A stretch of DNA of 42,973 nucleotides from JBPBQZ01 sp050955105 (GTDB lineage: Bacteria; Pseudomonadota; Gammaproteobacteria; Burkholderiales; Burkholderiaceae): NCBI GenBank assembly GCA_050955105.1, contig JBPBQZ010000015.1, positions 1 through 42,973 on the forward strand, in the 5' to 3' direction. Position numbers and translations under genes: made by a program. The notes under the pieces are model-generated. The model was not told the origin of the DNA. It saw only the letters and a list, made by a program, of their open reading frames with translations, and did no database searches. This document shows positions 24,852 to 33,498 of the stretch, piece after piece; within the stretch, counting starts at the first letter, position 1, and each line of letters starts with the position of its first letter.

Positions 24852-26270
24852 TCAGGCCGCGTTGCCAACGCTGCTGACGTCAACGAAATGACCGTTGATC
24901 GCGGCGGCAGCGGCCATCGCCGGGCTGACCAGGTGCGTACGGCCGCCGGCACCCTGGCGACCCTCGAAATTGCGGTTCGACGTCGAGGCGCAGCGCTCGC
25001 CCGGCTCGAGCCGATCGGCGTTCATCGCCAGACACATCGAACAGCCAGGCTCGCGCCACTCAAAGCCCGCGTCGATAAAAATCTTGTCGAGTCCCTCGCG
25101 CTCGGCCTGGCTTTTGACCAGACCGGAACCGGGCACCACCAGCGCCAGCCGCACGCTCGCGGCGACGCGTTTGCCGAGTTTCTGCACCACCGCTGCCGCA
25201 TCGCGCAAATCTTCGATGCGCGAGTTGGTGCAGGAGCCAATGAAAATCTTGTCGGGGCGGATGTCCTCGATCGGCGTATCGGGCGTCAACGCCATGTACT
25301 TCAGCGCGCGCTCAATCGCCTCGCGCTTTACCGGGTCGGCTTCGCGCGCCGGATCGGGTACGCGGCCATGGATACTCAACACCATCTCGGGCGACGTGCC
25401 CCAGGTGACTTGCGGCTCGATCTCCGCCGCGTCGAGTTCGACCACGCGATCGAAGTGCGCGCCGTCGTCGGAATGCAGCGTGCGCCAGTACGACACCGCC
25501 GCCTGCCAGTCGTCGCCGGCCGGCGCGTAGGGCAAGCCCTTCAAATAATCGATGGTGGTATCGTCGACGGCCACCATGCCCGCGCGCGCGCCCGCCTCGA
25601 TCGCCATATTGCAAAGCGTCATGCGGCCTTCCATCGACAGCGCACGCACCGCTGCGCCCGCGAATTCGATTGCCTGCCCGGTGCCGCCCGCGGTGCCGAT
25701 CTTGCCGATCACCGCCAGCACGATATCTTTGGCGGTGCAGCCGGGTCGCAGCTTGCCGTCGACCTTCACCAGCATATTGCCGCTCTTCTTTTGCGCCAGC
25801 GACTGCGTGGCCAGCACGTGCTCGACTTCGGAGGTGCCGATGCCGAACGACAGCGCGCCAAAGGCGCCGTGCGTGGACGTATGCGAATCGCCGCAAACGA
25901 TGGTCATGCCCGGCAGCGTGGCGCCTTGTTCGGGCCCGATCACGTGCACGATGCCTTGCCGCAAATCGTTCATCTTGAATTGCGTAATGCCGAGTTCGTC
26001 GCAATTGGCGTCGAGCGTATCGACTTGCAGCCGCGAGATCGGATCGGCAATGCCGGCGCTGCGGTCGGTGGTCGGCACGTTGTGATCGGACACCGCCAGA
26101 TTCGCGGTAATGCGCCAAACCGGCCGCGCCGCGAGCTTCAGCCCTTCAAAGGCTTGCGGGCTCGTCACTTCATGCAGCAAATGACGATCGATATAAAGCA
26201 GCGACGTGCCGTCTTCGTCGGTACGAATGACGTGCGCGTCCCAAAGCTTGTCGTAAAGGGTCTGGGCCAT
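24852..26270 (-). CDS. leuC: 3-isopropylmalate dehydratase large subunit
   Basis: The [4Fe-4S] aconitase-fold subunit (472 residues) that interconverts 2- and 3-isopropylmalate with LeuD. The cluster cysteines are in GSCTNSRIEDL and CSMCLAMN; GDSHTSTHGAFG and the N-terminal LYDKLWDAHVI are typical. The 129-base gap upstream (26271-26399) separates it from the unrelated membrane-protein gene and should hold its promoter. A CATAAT on the minus strand around 26315-26320 is a possible -10. Confidence 0.97.
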   Translation of the reverse strand: MAQTLYDKLWDAHVIRTDEDGTSLLYIDRHLLHEVTSPQAFEGLKLAARPVWRITANLAVSDHNVPTTDRSAGIADPISRLQVDTLDANCDELGITQFKMNDLRQGIVHVIGPEQGATLPGMTIVCGDSHTSTHGAFGALSFGIGTSEVEHVLATQSLAQKKSGNMLVKVDGKLRPGCTAKDIVLAVIGKIGTAGGTGQAIEFAGAAVRALSMEGRMTLCNMAIEAGARAGMVAVDDTTIDYLKGLPYAPAGDDWQAAVSYWRTLHSDDGAHFDRVVELDAAEIEPQVTWGTSPEMVLSIHGRVPDPAREADPVKREAIERALKYMALTPDTPIEDIRPDKIFIGSCTNSRIEDLRDAAAVVQKLGKRVAASVRLALVVPGSGLVKSQAEREGLDKIFIDAGFEWREPGCSMCLAMNADRLEPGERCASTSNRNFEGRQGAGGRTHLVSPAMAAAAAINGHFVDVSSVGNAA

Positions 26271-26399
26271 CTCGAAATAATCAGTGGGGGGTTGACGGCG
26301 GAATAATGTCGGAATTATGCCACACCGACCGCTGCCGATCGCGTTCGAGATGCGCCTTTAGCGGCTCGGCGTGGCGTGTTACCGACGCGCTGGAATACC

Positions 26400-28289
26400 C
26401 TAGGTAGCGGCCTTTTCGAGGCGCTGGAATGCCGCCAGATGCTGCGAGTAGCGCGCCAATTCCTGCTGGCTCTGATTGGATAGCGCATAGACCAGGTACT
26501 GATCGGTTACTTCCGTCAGCAAGTGGAAAATCTGCTGGCGCCGCGGCTCGCTGCCTGCGTCGTAACGCTGTTTCAGCACTTCGATCACCGATTTCGCCTG
26601 ATAGCCGCCGCTGCAGCATGGCGGGCAATTCGCCAGGAAACTCAAGTCGTCCAGGAAATCGCTGCCCGGCACGGCCTGCGCCGCGCCACATAAATCAACA
26701 TAGCGATCGCGGATTCCCAGCGCCGCGCTGCGGTGCGGCAACCAGCGGCCGTGCGGCGGCGGCCAATCGGGCCAGCGCCACTGCATTTGCGGTGTCAGCA
26801 GGCGTCGCGCCAGTAGCTTGCCCACGCCATCGGCAATCTGGTCGCTGCCGGCAATGTATCGCCCCCCGTGCAGGTCGCCGTGCAGTAGATTGACCAAGGT
26901 ATCGAAGGCATCGGCGTCGGCATCGGCGTCCGCCACGCACGGCGCCGGATAGCGGCCCGCCGTGGCCAGCGCCTGCAGCGCGCGCAGCAGATCGAGCCGC
27001 GCCGGCATGCCATTATTGAAGTGTCCGCTCGACCATTCCTTGATCTGCCGTTTGAGCTTGGCCAGCTTTTCTTGCGCCAATCCGACGCTGGCCAAGGTTG
27101 CCACGCTATGGAAGCCGATCGCGAAGCGGTAACTGCCGCGATCGAACCAGTGCATTCGTTCGAAGGTTTTGGCCCGATATTGCTTCGCCAACGTGCGCTT
27201 CGATGCGGCTTGTTGCAGGCGTTGCTCGATATCGGCTGCGCTAGCCAGTGCGCTGACAGGACGCGACGCCGATCCCGTGTGGCAAGCGCGTCGCGCCCCG
27301 TCCAACTCCCGCTCGATCTGCTTGGCGAGCGACTCCGGCAAACCCGGGCTGAACGCCTTGCCATATAAAGGGCCGTTGTAGACGAACGCCCCGACGATGC
27401 CGATACCCAGCGCCAGCGCGCCAGCAATTGCCAGCACTTGCTGCGTGAGCACCGCAACGCCCGCAATAGCGAGCGCCGAGAATGTACCCAGTGCGATCGC
27501 ACCTCCCGTGAACAGGATCCAACTCGCAAGGCTTTTTCGCAGCAGCGCCAACTCTTTGCGCAGATGTTCGCGTTGCGCCGCCGCGGCTGGGCTCGTCACC
27601 CGAATCGCCCGTAATTGCGCGCGTGTCTTGCCCATCCTCCGCGCAGCATCGCCGATGTGGGCGGCGCCGTTCACCGCCGTCAGGTACAGCCCCGCGGGAG
27701 ACAGTTTCGACAGGAACTGGCCAATCACGATCAAACTGGAACTCACGGCCGACGAGCGTCCCGGAATCCACTTCATGAAGCGCACGGTGCGCAGTTCCTG
27801 CTGGACGTAGTAACGCAGCGCTTCGACTTCGTCGCTGCGGCCACGCAAGGTCGACAACTGGTCGAGCTCGGCCAGCGCCTGTTGCAGACGCTTTTCCTGC
27901 AGTCGATTCGACCGCGCGACCTTGCTCGCCGACAGCGCCGCGGCGCCGGCCACGTAGCCGGTGAGCGCCGTCGCGGCAATCTGGCCACCGGTGTCGGGCA
28001 GCGACAGCAGGTGATCGTGCATGGCCATCGACTTGCCGACCATGGCGGTACTCGTCACGTCAGCGGTGCCGCCCACCGCTTCGAAAGCCATCGGCACGCA
28101 ACAGGTGGCGGCAACACTGCCCACCTGGCCGAGCGGCGCGCTTGCGCGAGACGGCGCAATGGCGACTCCGGTGTGCGTCGTGGTGTCCAAAGGCCCGGCG
28201 ACATGCGGTACGTCAGTGCCGCAATGCGAGTCGAAAGGCTTGGGAATAGAAAAAGCGGTGAGGATAGGCGGAAGCGCAGTTCTGAACAC
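26400..28289 (-). CDS. Unrecognised large protein with two membrane segments; candidate effector
   Basis: About 629 residues if it starts at the GTG at 28289. A TTG at 28367 lies inside the gltA terminator and is unlikely, and an ATG further in remains possible. Residues 1-120 are Ser/Thr/Gly/Pro-mixed with no signal peptide. A short hydrophobic stretch (AATALTGYVAGAAALSASKV) is followed by helical, charged sequence. Two adjacent long hydrophobic helices lie at about 257-277 and 280-304, forming a hairpin. The rest is soluble, His/Asp-rich in part, with a CPPCC motif (FLANCPPCCSGG) and an acidic DADADADAF run. I recognise no enzyme family. Internal membrane hairpins without a signal peptide occur in type III effectors and translocators, and the gene interrupts a conserved neighbourhood. 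Function unknown. Confidence 0.7.
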   Translation of the reverse strand: MFRTALPPILTAFSIPKPFDSHCGTDVPHVAGPLDTTTHTGVAIAPSRASAPLGQVGSVAATCCVPMAFEAVGGTADVTSTAMVGKSMAMHDHLLSLPDTGGQIAATALTGYVAGAAALSASKVARSNRLQEKRLQQALAELDQLSTLRGRSDEVEALRYYVQQELRTVRFMKWIPGRSSAVSSSLIVIGQFLSKLSPAGLYLTAVNGAAHIGDAARRMGKTRAQLRAIRVTSPAAAAQREHLRKELALLRKSLASWILFTGGAIALGTFSALAIAGVAVLTQQVLAIAGALALGIGIVGAFVYNGPLYGKAFSPGLPESLAKQIERELDGARRACHTGSASRPVSALASAADIEQRLQQAASKRTLAKQYRAKTFERMHWFDRGSYRFAIGFHSVATLASVGLAQEKLAKLKRQIKEWSSGHFNNGMPARLDLLRALQALATAGRYPAPCVADADADADAFDTLVNLLHGDLHGGRYIAGSDQIADGVGKLLARRLLTPQMQWRWPDWPPPHGRWLPHRSAALGIRDRYVDLCGAAQAVPGSDFLDDLSFLANCPPCCSGGYQAKSVIEVLKQRYDAGSEPRRQQIFHLLTEVTDQYLVYALSNQSQQELARYSQHLAAFQRLEKAAT

Positions 28290-28365
28290 AATGAATACCG
28301 GACGATGGTGAATTGTGTAGTGCGCGCAAGGCTCGCCGCGTTCTGCCAGGAAAGGCAGGCGGCCC

Positions 28366-28397
28366 AAAAAAAACAGCCGGCGCGAACCGGCTGCTTT
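28366..28397 (-). terminator. Rho-independent terminator of the sdh-gltA transcript
   Basis: On the minus strand CAGCCGG-TTCGCG-CCGGCTG is followed by eight T. It lies about 75 bases after the gltA stop and should end the sdhCDABE-gltA message. It also marks the border of the membrane-protein gene. Confidence 0.9.
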
Positions 28398-28470
28398 TGC
28401 TGCTTCATCAGATCTTCAAATACCCGAGGTACCGGACGCGCCAAACAGCGCAGCCAGACACCACGTCCGC

Positions 28471-29772
28471 TTAACGACTGGACAAGGGCTTCGCGTCACG
28501 TTGCGTCGGTCCCACATACAACTGACGCGGACGACCGATCTTTTGTTCTGGATCGGCAATCATTTCGTTCCACTGGGCGATCCAGCCGACGGTACGCGCC
28601 ATCGCGAAGATGCAGGTGAACATTTCGGTCGGAATGCCGAGTGCGCGTTGCACGATACCCGAATAGAAATCGACGTTCGGATACAGCTTGCGCGACACGA
28701 AGTATTCGTCTTCGAGGGCGATTTTTTCCAGTTCCATCGCGAGCTTGAACAAGGGGTCGTCGTGCAGGCCCAGTTCGTTCAACACTTCGTGACAGGTTTC
28801 ACGCATCAGCTTGGCGCGCGGATCGTAGTTCTTATAAACCCGATGACCGAAGCCCATCAGCTTGACGCCCGAATTCTTGTCTTTTACGCGCTTGACGAAA
28901 TCGGGAATCTTGTCTGGCGAACCGATCTGCTCGAGCATCGTCAGCGCGGCTTCGTTCGCACCACCGTGTGCGGGGCCCCACAGACAAGCGATACCCGCGG
29001 CGATACAGGCAAACGGATTGGCACCCGACGAGCCAGCCAGGCGCACCGTCGAGGTCGAAGCATTCTGCTCGTGATCGGCGTGCAGAATCAGGATGCGATC
29101 GAGGGCGCGCACCAGCACGTCGTTGATCTTGTATTCCTCGCACGGATTCGAAAACATCATTTGCATGAAGTTCGCCGAATACGACAACTCATTGCGCGGA
29201 TACACGAACGGCATGCCGATGTTGTACTTGTATGCCATCGCCACCAGCGTCGGCAGCTTGGCGATCATGCGAATCGCCGATACTTCACGGTGATGCGGAT
29301 CGTTGATGTCGAGCGAGTCGTGATAGAACGCCGACAACGCGCCCACGCAACCCGTCAGCACCGCCATCGGATGCGAATCGCGACGGAAGCCGCGGAAGAA
29401 AAACTGCATCTGGTCGTGCACCATCGTGTGATGCGTGACGGTGGTAACGAACTCCTGTTTTTCCTGGCTGTTGGGCAACTCACCCTTCAGCAGCAGATAG
29501 CAGGTTTCCAGGAAATCGGCGTTCTCGGCCAGCTGTTCGATCGGGTAGCCACGGTACAGCAGTTCGCCCTTGTCGCCGTCGATATAGGTGATCGCCGAAT
29601 CGCAGGCGGCCGTCGACATGAAACCCGGGTCATAGGTGAACTTGCCCGTCTGACCATAAAGCTTACGAATATCGATGACATCCGGCCCTACCGTTCCCTG
29701 GTAGATCGGCATCTCGACGCTGGGGGAATTGTCGCTGAACGACAGTGTGGCTTTAACATCGGACGGAGTCAT
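28471..29772 (-). CDS. gltA: Citrate synthase
   Basis: Condenses oxaloacetate and acetyl-CoA (433 residues, the length of the hexameric gram-negative type). Catalytic histidines lie in LILHADHEQNAS and in the GFGHRVYKNYDPRA segment; GPAHGGANEAAL is the signature. GAGGA lies 5 bases before the start. It begins 28 bases after sdhE, so it is probably the last gene of the sdh operon. Confidence 0.98.
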   Translation of the reverse strand: MTPSDVKATLSFSDNSPSVEMPIYQGTVGPDVIDIRKLYGQTGKFTYDPGFMSTAACDSAITYIDGDKGELLYRGYPIEQLAENADFLETCYLLLKGELPNSQEKQEFVTTVTHHTMVHDQMQFFFRGFRRDSHPMAVLTGCVGALSAFYHDSLDINDPHHREVSAIRMIAKLPTLVAMAYKYNIGMPFVYPRNELSYSANFMQMMFSNPCEEYKINDVLVRALDRILILHADHEQNASTSTVRLAGSSGANPFACIAAGIACLWGPAHGGANEAALTMLEQIGSPDKIPDFVKRVKDKNSGVKLMGFGHRVYKNYDPRAKLMRETCHEVLNELGLHDDPLFKLAMELEKIALEDEYFVSRKLYPNVDFYSGIVQRALGIPTEMFTCIFAMARTVGWIAQWNEMIADPEQKIGRPRQLYVGPTQRDAKPLSSR

Positions 29773-29800
29773 AAGCTTCCTCTAGACAAGATGGAAAACG

Positions 29801-30079
29801 TCAAACGGAGCGCAGCCGCACCAGCAGCTGCTTGATCTCGGGGGTATCGAGATCGTTTTCCGGTTCGGAGCGGGCGAGCAGCAGATCCATCAGATCGTTA
29901 TCGGACAGGTCGAGCAGTTCGGTCAGCGCTGCAACTTCACTGTCGGTCAACTCGCTTTCGTAACGGTCGAAGAAACGTTCGAAAATCAGATCGTTTTCCA
30001 GCAGGCCGCGGCGCGCGCGCCATTTCAAACGCGAGCGCCGCACCGGATCGGCCTGATGAGACTGTGCATCGGTGTTCAT
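29801..30079 (-). CDS. sdhE: FAD assembly factor SdhE
   Basis: A 92-residue helical protein that helps attach FAD covalently to SdhA. The essential RGxxE motif is visible as RARRGLLENDLIFERFF. I start at the ATG at 30079 (MNTDAQSHQADP), which overlaps the sdhB stop by one base (TGATG); the longer frame runs into sdhB. Its position between sdhB and gltA matches its role. Confidence 0.95.
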   Translation of the reverse strand: MNTDAQSHQADPVRRSRLKWRARRGLLENDLIFERFFDRYESELTDSEVAALTELLDLSDNDLMDLLLARSEPENDLDTPEIKQLLVRLRSV

Positions 30080-30783
30080 CAGACGGCCCGGCGAACCATC
30101 AACTCTTTGATCTTGCCAATCGCCTTGGTCGGGTTCAGTCCTTTCGGGCAAACGTCGACGCAATTCATGATGGTGTGGCAGCGGAACAAGCGGTACGGAT
30201 CCTCAAGGTTATCGAGACGCTGTCCGGTGGCCTTGTCGCGACTGTCGGCAATGAAGCGATACGCCTGCAGCAGCCCCGCGGGACCGACGAATTTGTCAGG
30301 ATTCCACCAAAAGCTCGGGCATGCCGTCGAGCAGCTCGCGCACAGGATACATTCGTACAGCCCATCGAGTTCGTCGCGCTCCTGCGGCGTTTGCAAGCGC
30401 TCCTTCTCGGGCGGCGGCTCGTGGTTGATCAGGTAGGGCTGGATCGAATGATACTGGTTAAAAAATTGCGTGAAATCGCAAATCAGGTCGCGCACCACCG
30501 GCAAGCCCGGCAGCGGGCGCAGCACGATGCGCTCCGGCAATTCGTTCAGATTGGTCAGGCAGGCCAAGCCGTTCTTGCCATTGATGTTCATCGCGTCCGA
30601 ACCGCACACGCCTTCGCGGCAGGAACGGCGGAATGCGATGGTTTCATCCATGGCTTTGAGCGTGATCAGCGCGTCGAGCAGCATGCGGTCGTGCGGATTC
30701 ATCTCCAGCTCGTAGGTCTGCATGCGCGGCGCCGCGTCCTTGTCCGGATCGTAGCGATAGACTTCAAAGATTCTCTTGCTCAT
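30079..30783 (-). CDS. sdhB: Succinate dehydrogenase iron-sulfur subunit
   Basis: A 234-residue electron-transfer subunit. The [2Fe-2S] ligands are in CREGVCGSD followed by a later Cys (GLAC). The 4Fe and 3Fe clusters use CILCASCSTACP, the Cys in RCHTIMNC, and VDVCPKGLNP. The start at 30783 (MSKRIFEVYRYDP) has AAGGA 6 bases upstream; the longer frame is not supported. It is translationally linked to sdhE downstream. Confidence 0.98.
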   Translation of the reverse strand: MSKRIFEVYRYDPDKDAAPRMQTYELEMNPHDRMLLDALITLKAMDETIAFRRSCREGVCGSDAMNINGKNGLACLTNLNELPERIVLRPLPGLPVVRDLICDFTQFFNQYHSIQPYLINHEPPPEKERLQTPQERDELDGLYECILCASCSTACPSFWWNPDKFVGPAGLLQAYRFIADSRDKATGQRLDNLEDPYRLFRCHTIMNCVDVCPKGLNPTKAIGKIKELMVRRAV

Positions 30784-30809
30784 TACAATTCCTTGACGGT
30801 GGCGCGGCG

Positions 30810-32582
30810 TTAGAACGTACGCGCTTTCGGCGGCACGGATTCGACGGTCAGCGGCTGCAGGTGCACCGCCTTGTAATCGAGGCGATCGCCTGCGCTGTAC
30901 CACAACGTATGACGCAACCATTTCTCGTCGTCACGCGCTTCGTAGTCGCGATGCGCATGCGCGCCGCGGCTTTCGTTGCGCGCTTCGGCCGATACCATCG
31001 TGGCACGGGCCACTTCGATCAGGTTGGCTACTTCCAGCGCCTCGACACGCGCCGTGTTAAACACTTGCGATTTGTCTTTCAAATGGATGTCGGCGGCGCG
31101 CGCGGCGATTTCCTGGATCTTGTCGACGCCCTCTTTCATTAGCTCGGAGGTGCGGAACACGCCGGCATGCAACTGCATGGTCTTGCGGATGTCGTTGGCG
31201 ACGCTTTGCGCGTACTCGCCCGAACTACTGCTGTTCAGGCGGGCCAGCCGCGACAACGTGAGGTCGGTCGCATCGGCCGGCAGCGGCTTGTGCGACTTCA
31301 TATTGCGCACCGCTTCGACGATATGGTTGCCGGCTGCACGGCCGAACACCACCAGGTCGAGCAGCGAATTGGTGCCGAGGCGATTCGCGCCATGCACCGA
31401 GACGCACGAGCATTCGCCGACCGCGTAGAAGCCATTGACCGGCGTTTCCGGTTCGCCGTTGCGACCCACCACCTGGCCATGGATATTGGTCGGAATGCCG
31501 CCCATCTGATAGTGGATGGTCGGCACCACCGGAATCGGTTCCTTGATGCAGTCGACGTTGGCGAATTTCAATGCGATTTCGCGAATCGACGGCAAGCGCT
31601 TCAGAATCGTTTCGGCGCCGATATGCGAAAGATCCAGCAGCACGTAGTCGCTATTCGGGCCGCAGCCGCGGCCTTCCTTGATTTCCTGATCCATCGAGCG
31701 CGAAACGAAATCGCGCGGTGCCAGATCTTTCAGCGTGGGCGCATAGCGCTCCATGAAGCGTTCGCCGTTGGCGTTGCGCAGAATGCCGCCTTCGCCGCGC
31801 ACACCTTCGGTAATCAGCACGCCCGCGCCGGCCACGCCAGTCGGATGGAATTGCCAGAATTCCATGTCTTGCAGCGGCACGCCAGCGCGCGCCGCCATGC
31901 CCAGGCCGTCACCGGTGTTGATGAAGGCATTGGTCGATGCGGCGTAGATGCGTCCGGCACCGCCGGTGGCGAACAGCGTGCACTTGGCTTCGATCACGTA
32001 GATCTCGCCGGTTTCCATTTCCAGTGCGGTCACGCCCACCACGTCGCCTTCGGCATCGCGAATCAGGTCGAGCGCCATCCATTCAACCAGGAAGCGCGTG
32101 CGGGCCTCGACGTTCTGCTGATACAGCGTGTGCAGCAGCGCATGACCGGTACGGTCAGCCGCCGCGCAGGCACGTTGCACCGGCTTTTCACCGTAGTTGG
32201 CCGTATGGCCGCCGAACGGACGTTGATAGATGGTGCCATCGGCGTTGCGGTCGAACGGCATGCCCATATGTTCGAGTTCGTACACGGCATTCGGCGCTTC
32301 GCGACACATGTATTCGATGGCGTCCTGATCGCCCAGCCAATCGGAACCCTTGATGGTGTCGTAGAAATGGTAGTGCCAGTTGTCTTCGCTCATATTGCCG
32401 AGCGAGGCACCGATGCCGCCTTGCGCGGCCACCGTATGGGAACGGGTGGGAAACACCTTGGACAGCACGCCTACCGACAAACCAGCGCGCGCGAGCTGCA
32501 GCGATGCACGCATGCCGGAACCACCGGCTCCGACGATCACCACGTCGAATTTCAGACGCGGAAGCGAATTCTTGACTGCCAT
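30810..32582 (-). CDS. sdhA: Succinate dehydrogenase flavoprotein subunit
   Basis: A 590-residue catalytic subunit oxidising succinate to fumarate. The dinucleotide fold VVIVGAGGSGMRASLQLARAG is at the N-terminus, the FAD-linked His is in SHTVAAQGGIGASLGN, and active-site residues lie in the HPTGV and GANRLGTNSLLD regions. Start MAVKNSLPRLKFDVV at 32582 has GGAGAG at good spacing; an ATG two codons earlier (32588), overlapping the sdhD stop as ATGA, is possible. Much longer upstream reading is a shadow of sdhD. Confidence 0.98.
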   Translation of the reverse strand: MAVKNSLPRLKFDVVIVGAGGSGMRASLQLARAGLSVGVLSKVFPTRSHTVAAQGGIGASLGNMSEDNWHYHFYDTIKGSDWLGDQDAIEYMCREAPNAVYELEHMGMPFDRNADGTIYQRPFGGHTANYGEKPVQRACAAADRTGHALLHTLYQQNVEARTRFLVEWMALDLIRDAEGDVVGVTALEMETGEIYVIEAKCTLFATGGAGRIYAASTNAFINTGDGLGMAARAGVPLQDMEFWQFHPTGVAGAGVLITEGVRGEGGILRNANGERFMERYAPTLKDLAPRDFVSRSMDQEIKEGRGCGPNSDYVLLDLSHIGAETILKRLPSIREIALKFANVDCIKEPIPVVPTIHYQMGGIPTNIHGQVVGRNGEPETPVNGFYAVGECSCVSVHGANRLGTNSLLDLVVFGRAAGNHIVEAVRNMKSHKPLPADATDLTLSRLARLNSSSSGEYAQSVANDIRKTMQLHAGVFRTSELMKEGVDKIQEIAARAADIHLKDKSQVFNTARVEALEVANLIEVARATMVSAEARNESRGAHAHRDYEARDDEKWLRHTLWYSAGDRLDYKAVHLQPLTVESVPPKARTF

Positions 32583-32584
32583 GC

Positions 32585-32950
32585 TCATACTCTCCAGAGG
32601 ATCTGCGCGGCGAAGCCGGCGCAACCTACCAGCCACAGGATGGCCAGCACTTCCAAGAACAGCCGCAAGCCAGCGGGCTTCGCATAGTCCATCAGAATGT
32701 CGCGGATGCCGACCCAGGCGTGATAGAACAACGACAAGAGTGCGACGAAAGTTGCCATCTTCATCCACTGCAGCGCGAAGATCGACGCCCAGCCTACATA
32801 CGAAAAGTCTTGTGCCAGGAAAAACCACACCAGCAGGATGACCGTATAGATCGCCAGCACCAGCGCCGTGATGCGCTGCGCCAACCAGTCGCGCAGACCA
32901 TAGTGCGCGCCGACTACCAGGCGCTTCGCGCCGATGTTATTGCGTGCCAT
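32585..32950 (-). CDS. sdhD: Succinate dehydrogenase membrane anchor
   Basis: A 121-residue hydrophobic anchor with three helices (about 24-46, 55-80 and 95-117). The haem/quinone-side His is in LSLFYHAWVGIRDILMDY. It follows sdhC after a single base and runs up to the start of sdhA, as in an intact sdhCDAB operon. Confidence 0.95.
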   Translation of the reverse strand: MARNNIGAKRLVVGAHYGLRDWLAQRITALVLAIYTVILLVWFFLAQDFSYVGWASIFALQWMKMATFVALLSLFYHAWVGIRDILMDYAKPAGLRLFLEVLAILWLVGCAGFAAQILWRV

Positions 32951-32951
32951 C

Positions 32952-33362
32952 TCAGAAAGCCCCGAAAAGTTTGAGCGCGATGGCGATCGTGACCAGCGCC
33001 GCCAACACGAACACCACCAGCGAACTGTTGCGTCCCCCCGACTTGGTGACGGCGCGATGTGTGTCGAGCAGCAGGAAGCGCAGGCCGGCGAAGAAGTGGA
33101 AAGCGTAGGCGGCGGAGAGAATCAGAACGATGACTTTGATGACGGGATAGGCAACGAATCCCTTGAATACGTCGAAGCTGAGCTCGGAGGTGAGACTTTG
33201 TTCAAGCAGGTAAAGCAGGAAGGGAAGACTGATAAAGAGAAGCAAACCGCTGGCACGGTGCAGAATGGAGAGCTTTCCTGCCAGAGGTAGTCGATATTTT
33301 ATTATTTGCGCAACACCGATATTCCGGAATTCCGGTCGCGGCTTTTTTACGGCTTCCGCCAT
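32952..33362 (-). CDS. sdhC: Succinate dehydrogenase cytochrome b556 subunit
   Basis: A 136-residue anchor with three membrane helices. KLSILHRASGLLLF and AYAFHFFAGLRFLLLDTH are the family signatures (quinone site and haem His). I chose the ATG at 33362 (MAEAVKKPRPEFRNIG) over one at 33374, because it gives the family's usual N-terminus. First gene of sdhCDAB; a TAAAAT about 40 bases upstream on the minus strand is a possible -10. Confidence 0.95.
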   Translation of the reverse strand: MAEAVKKPRPEFRNIGVAQIIKYRLPLAGKLSILHRASGLLLFISLPFLLYLLEQSLTSELSFDVFKGFVAYPVIKVIVLILSAAYAFHFFAGLRFLLLDTHRAVTKSGGRNSSLVVFVLAALVTIAIALKLFGAF

Positions 33363-33498
33363 GCTAGACCCCATGGTTGTAACGTGTAATTTGCGATTTT
33401 AGCGCGTTTTCATGGCGCGCTGCAGCGAAAACATGACTTGTCCCGTGCGCACGCGCCGCCCCCGATGCCGCCGGCTTGGCCGCCGTCAGCTTTCAGAC

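Noticed and set aside
28290..28367. TTG start at 28367 for the large membrane protein
   Set aside because: The TTG lies in the T-run of the gltA terminator, so a transcript starting downstream of it could not include this codon with a leader.
31167..32687. 506-codon plus-strand frame over sdhA and sdhD
   Set aside because: Antisense to the intact sdh operon with shadow-type composition.
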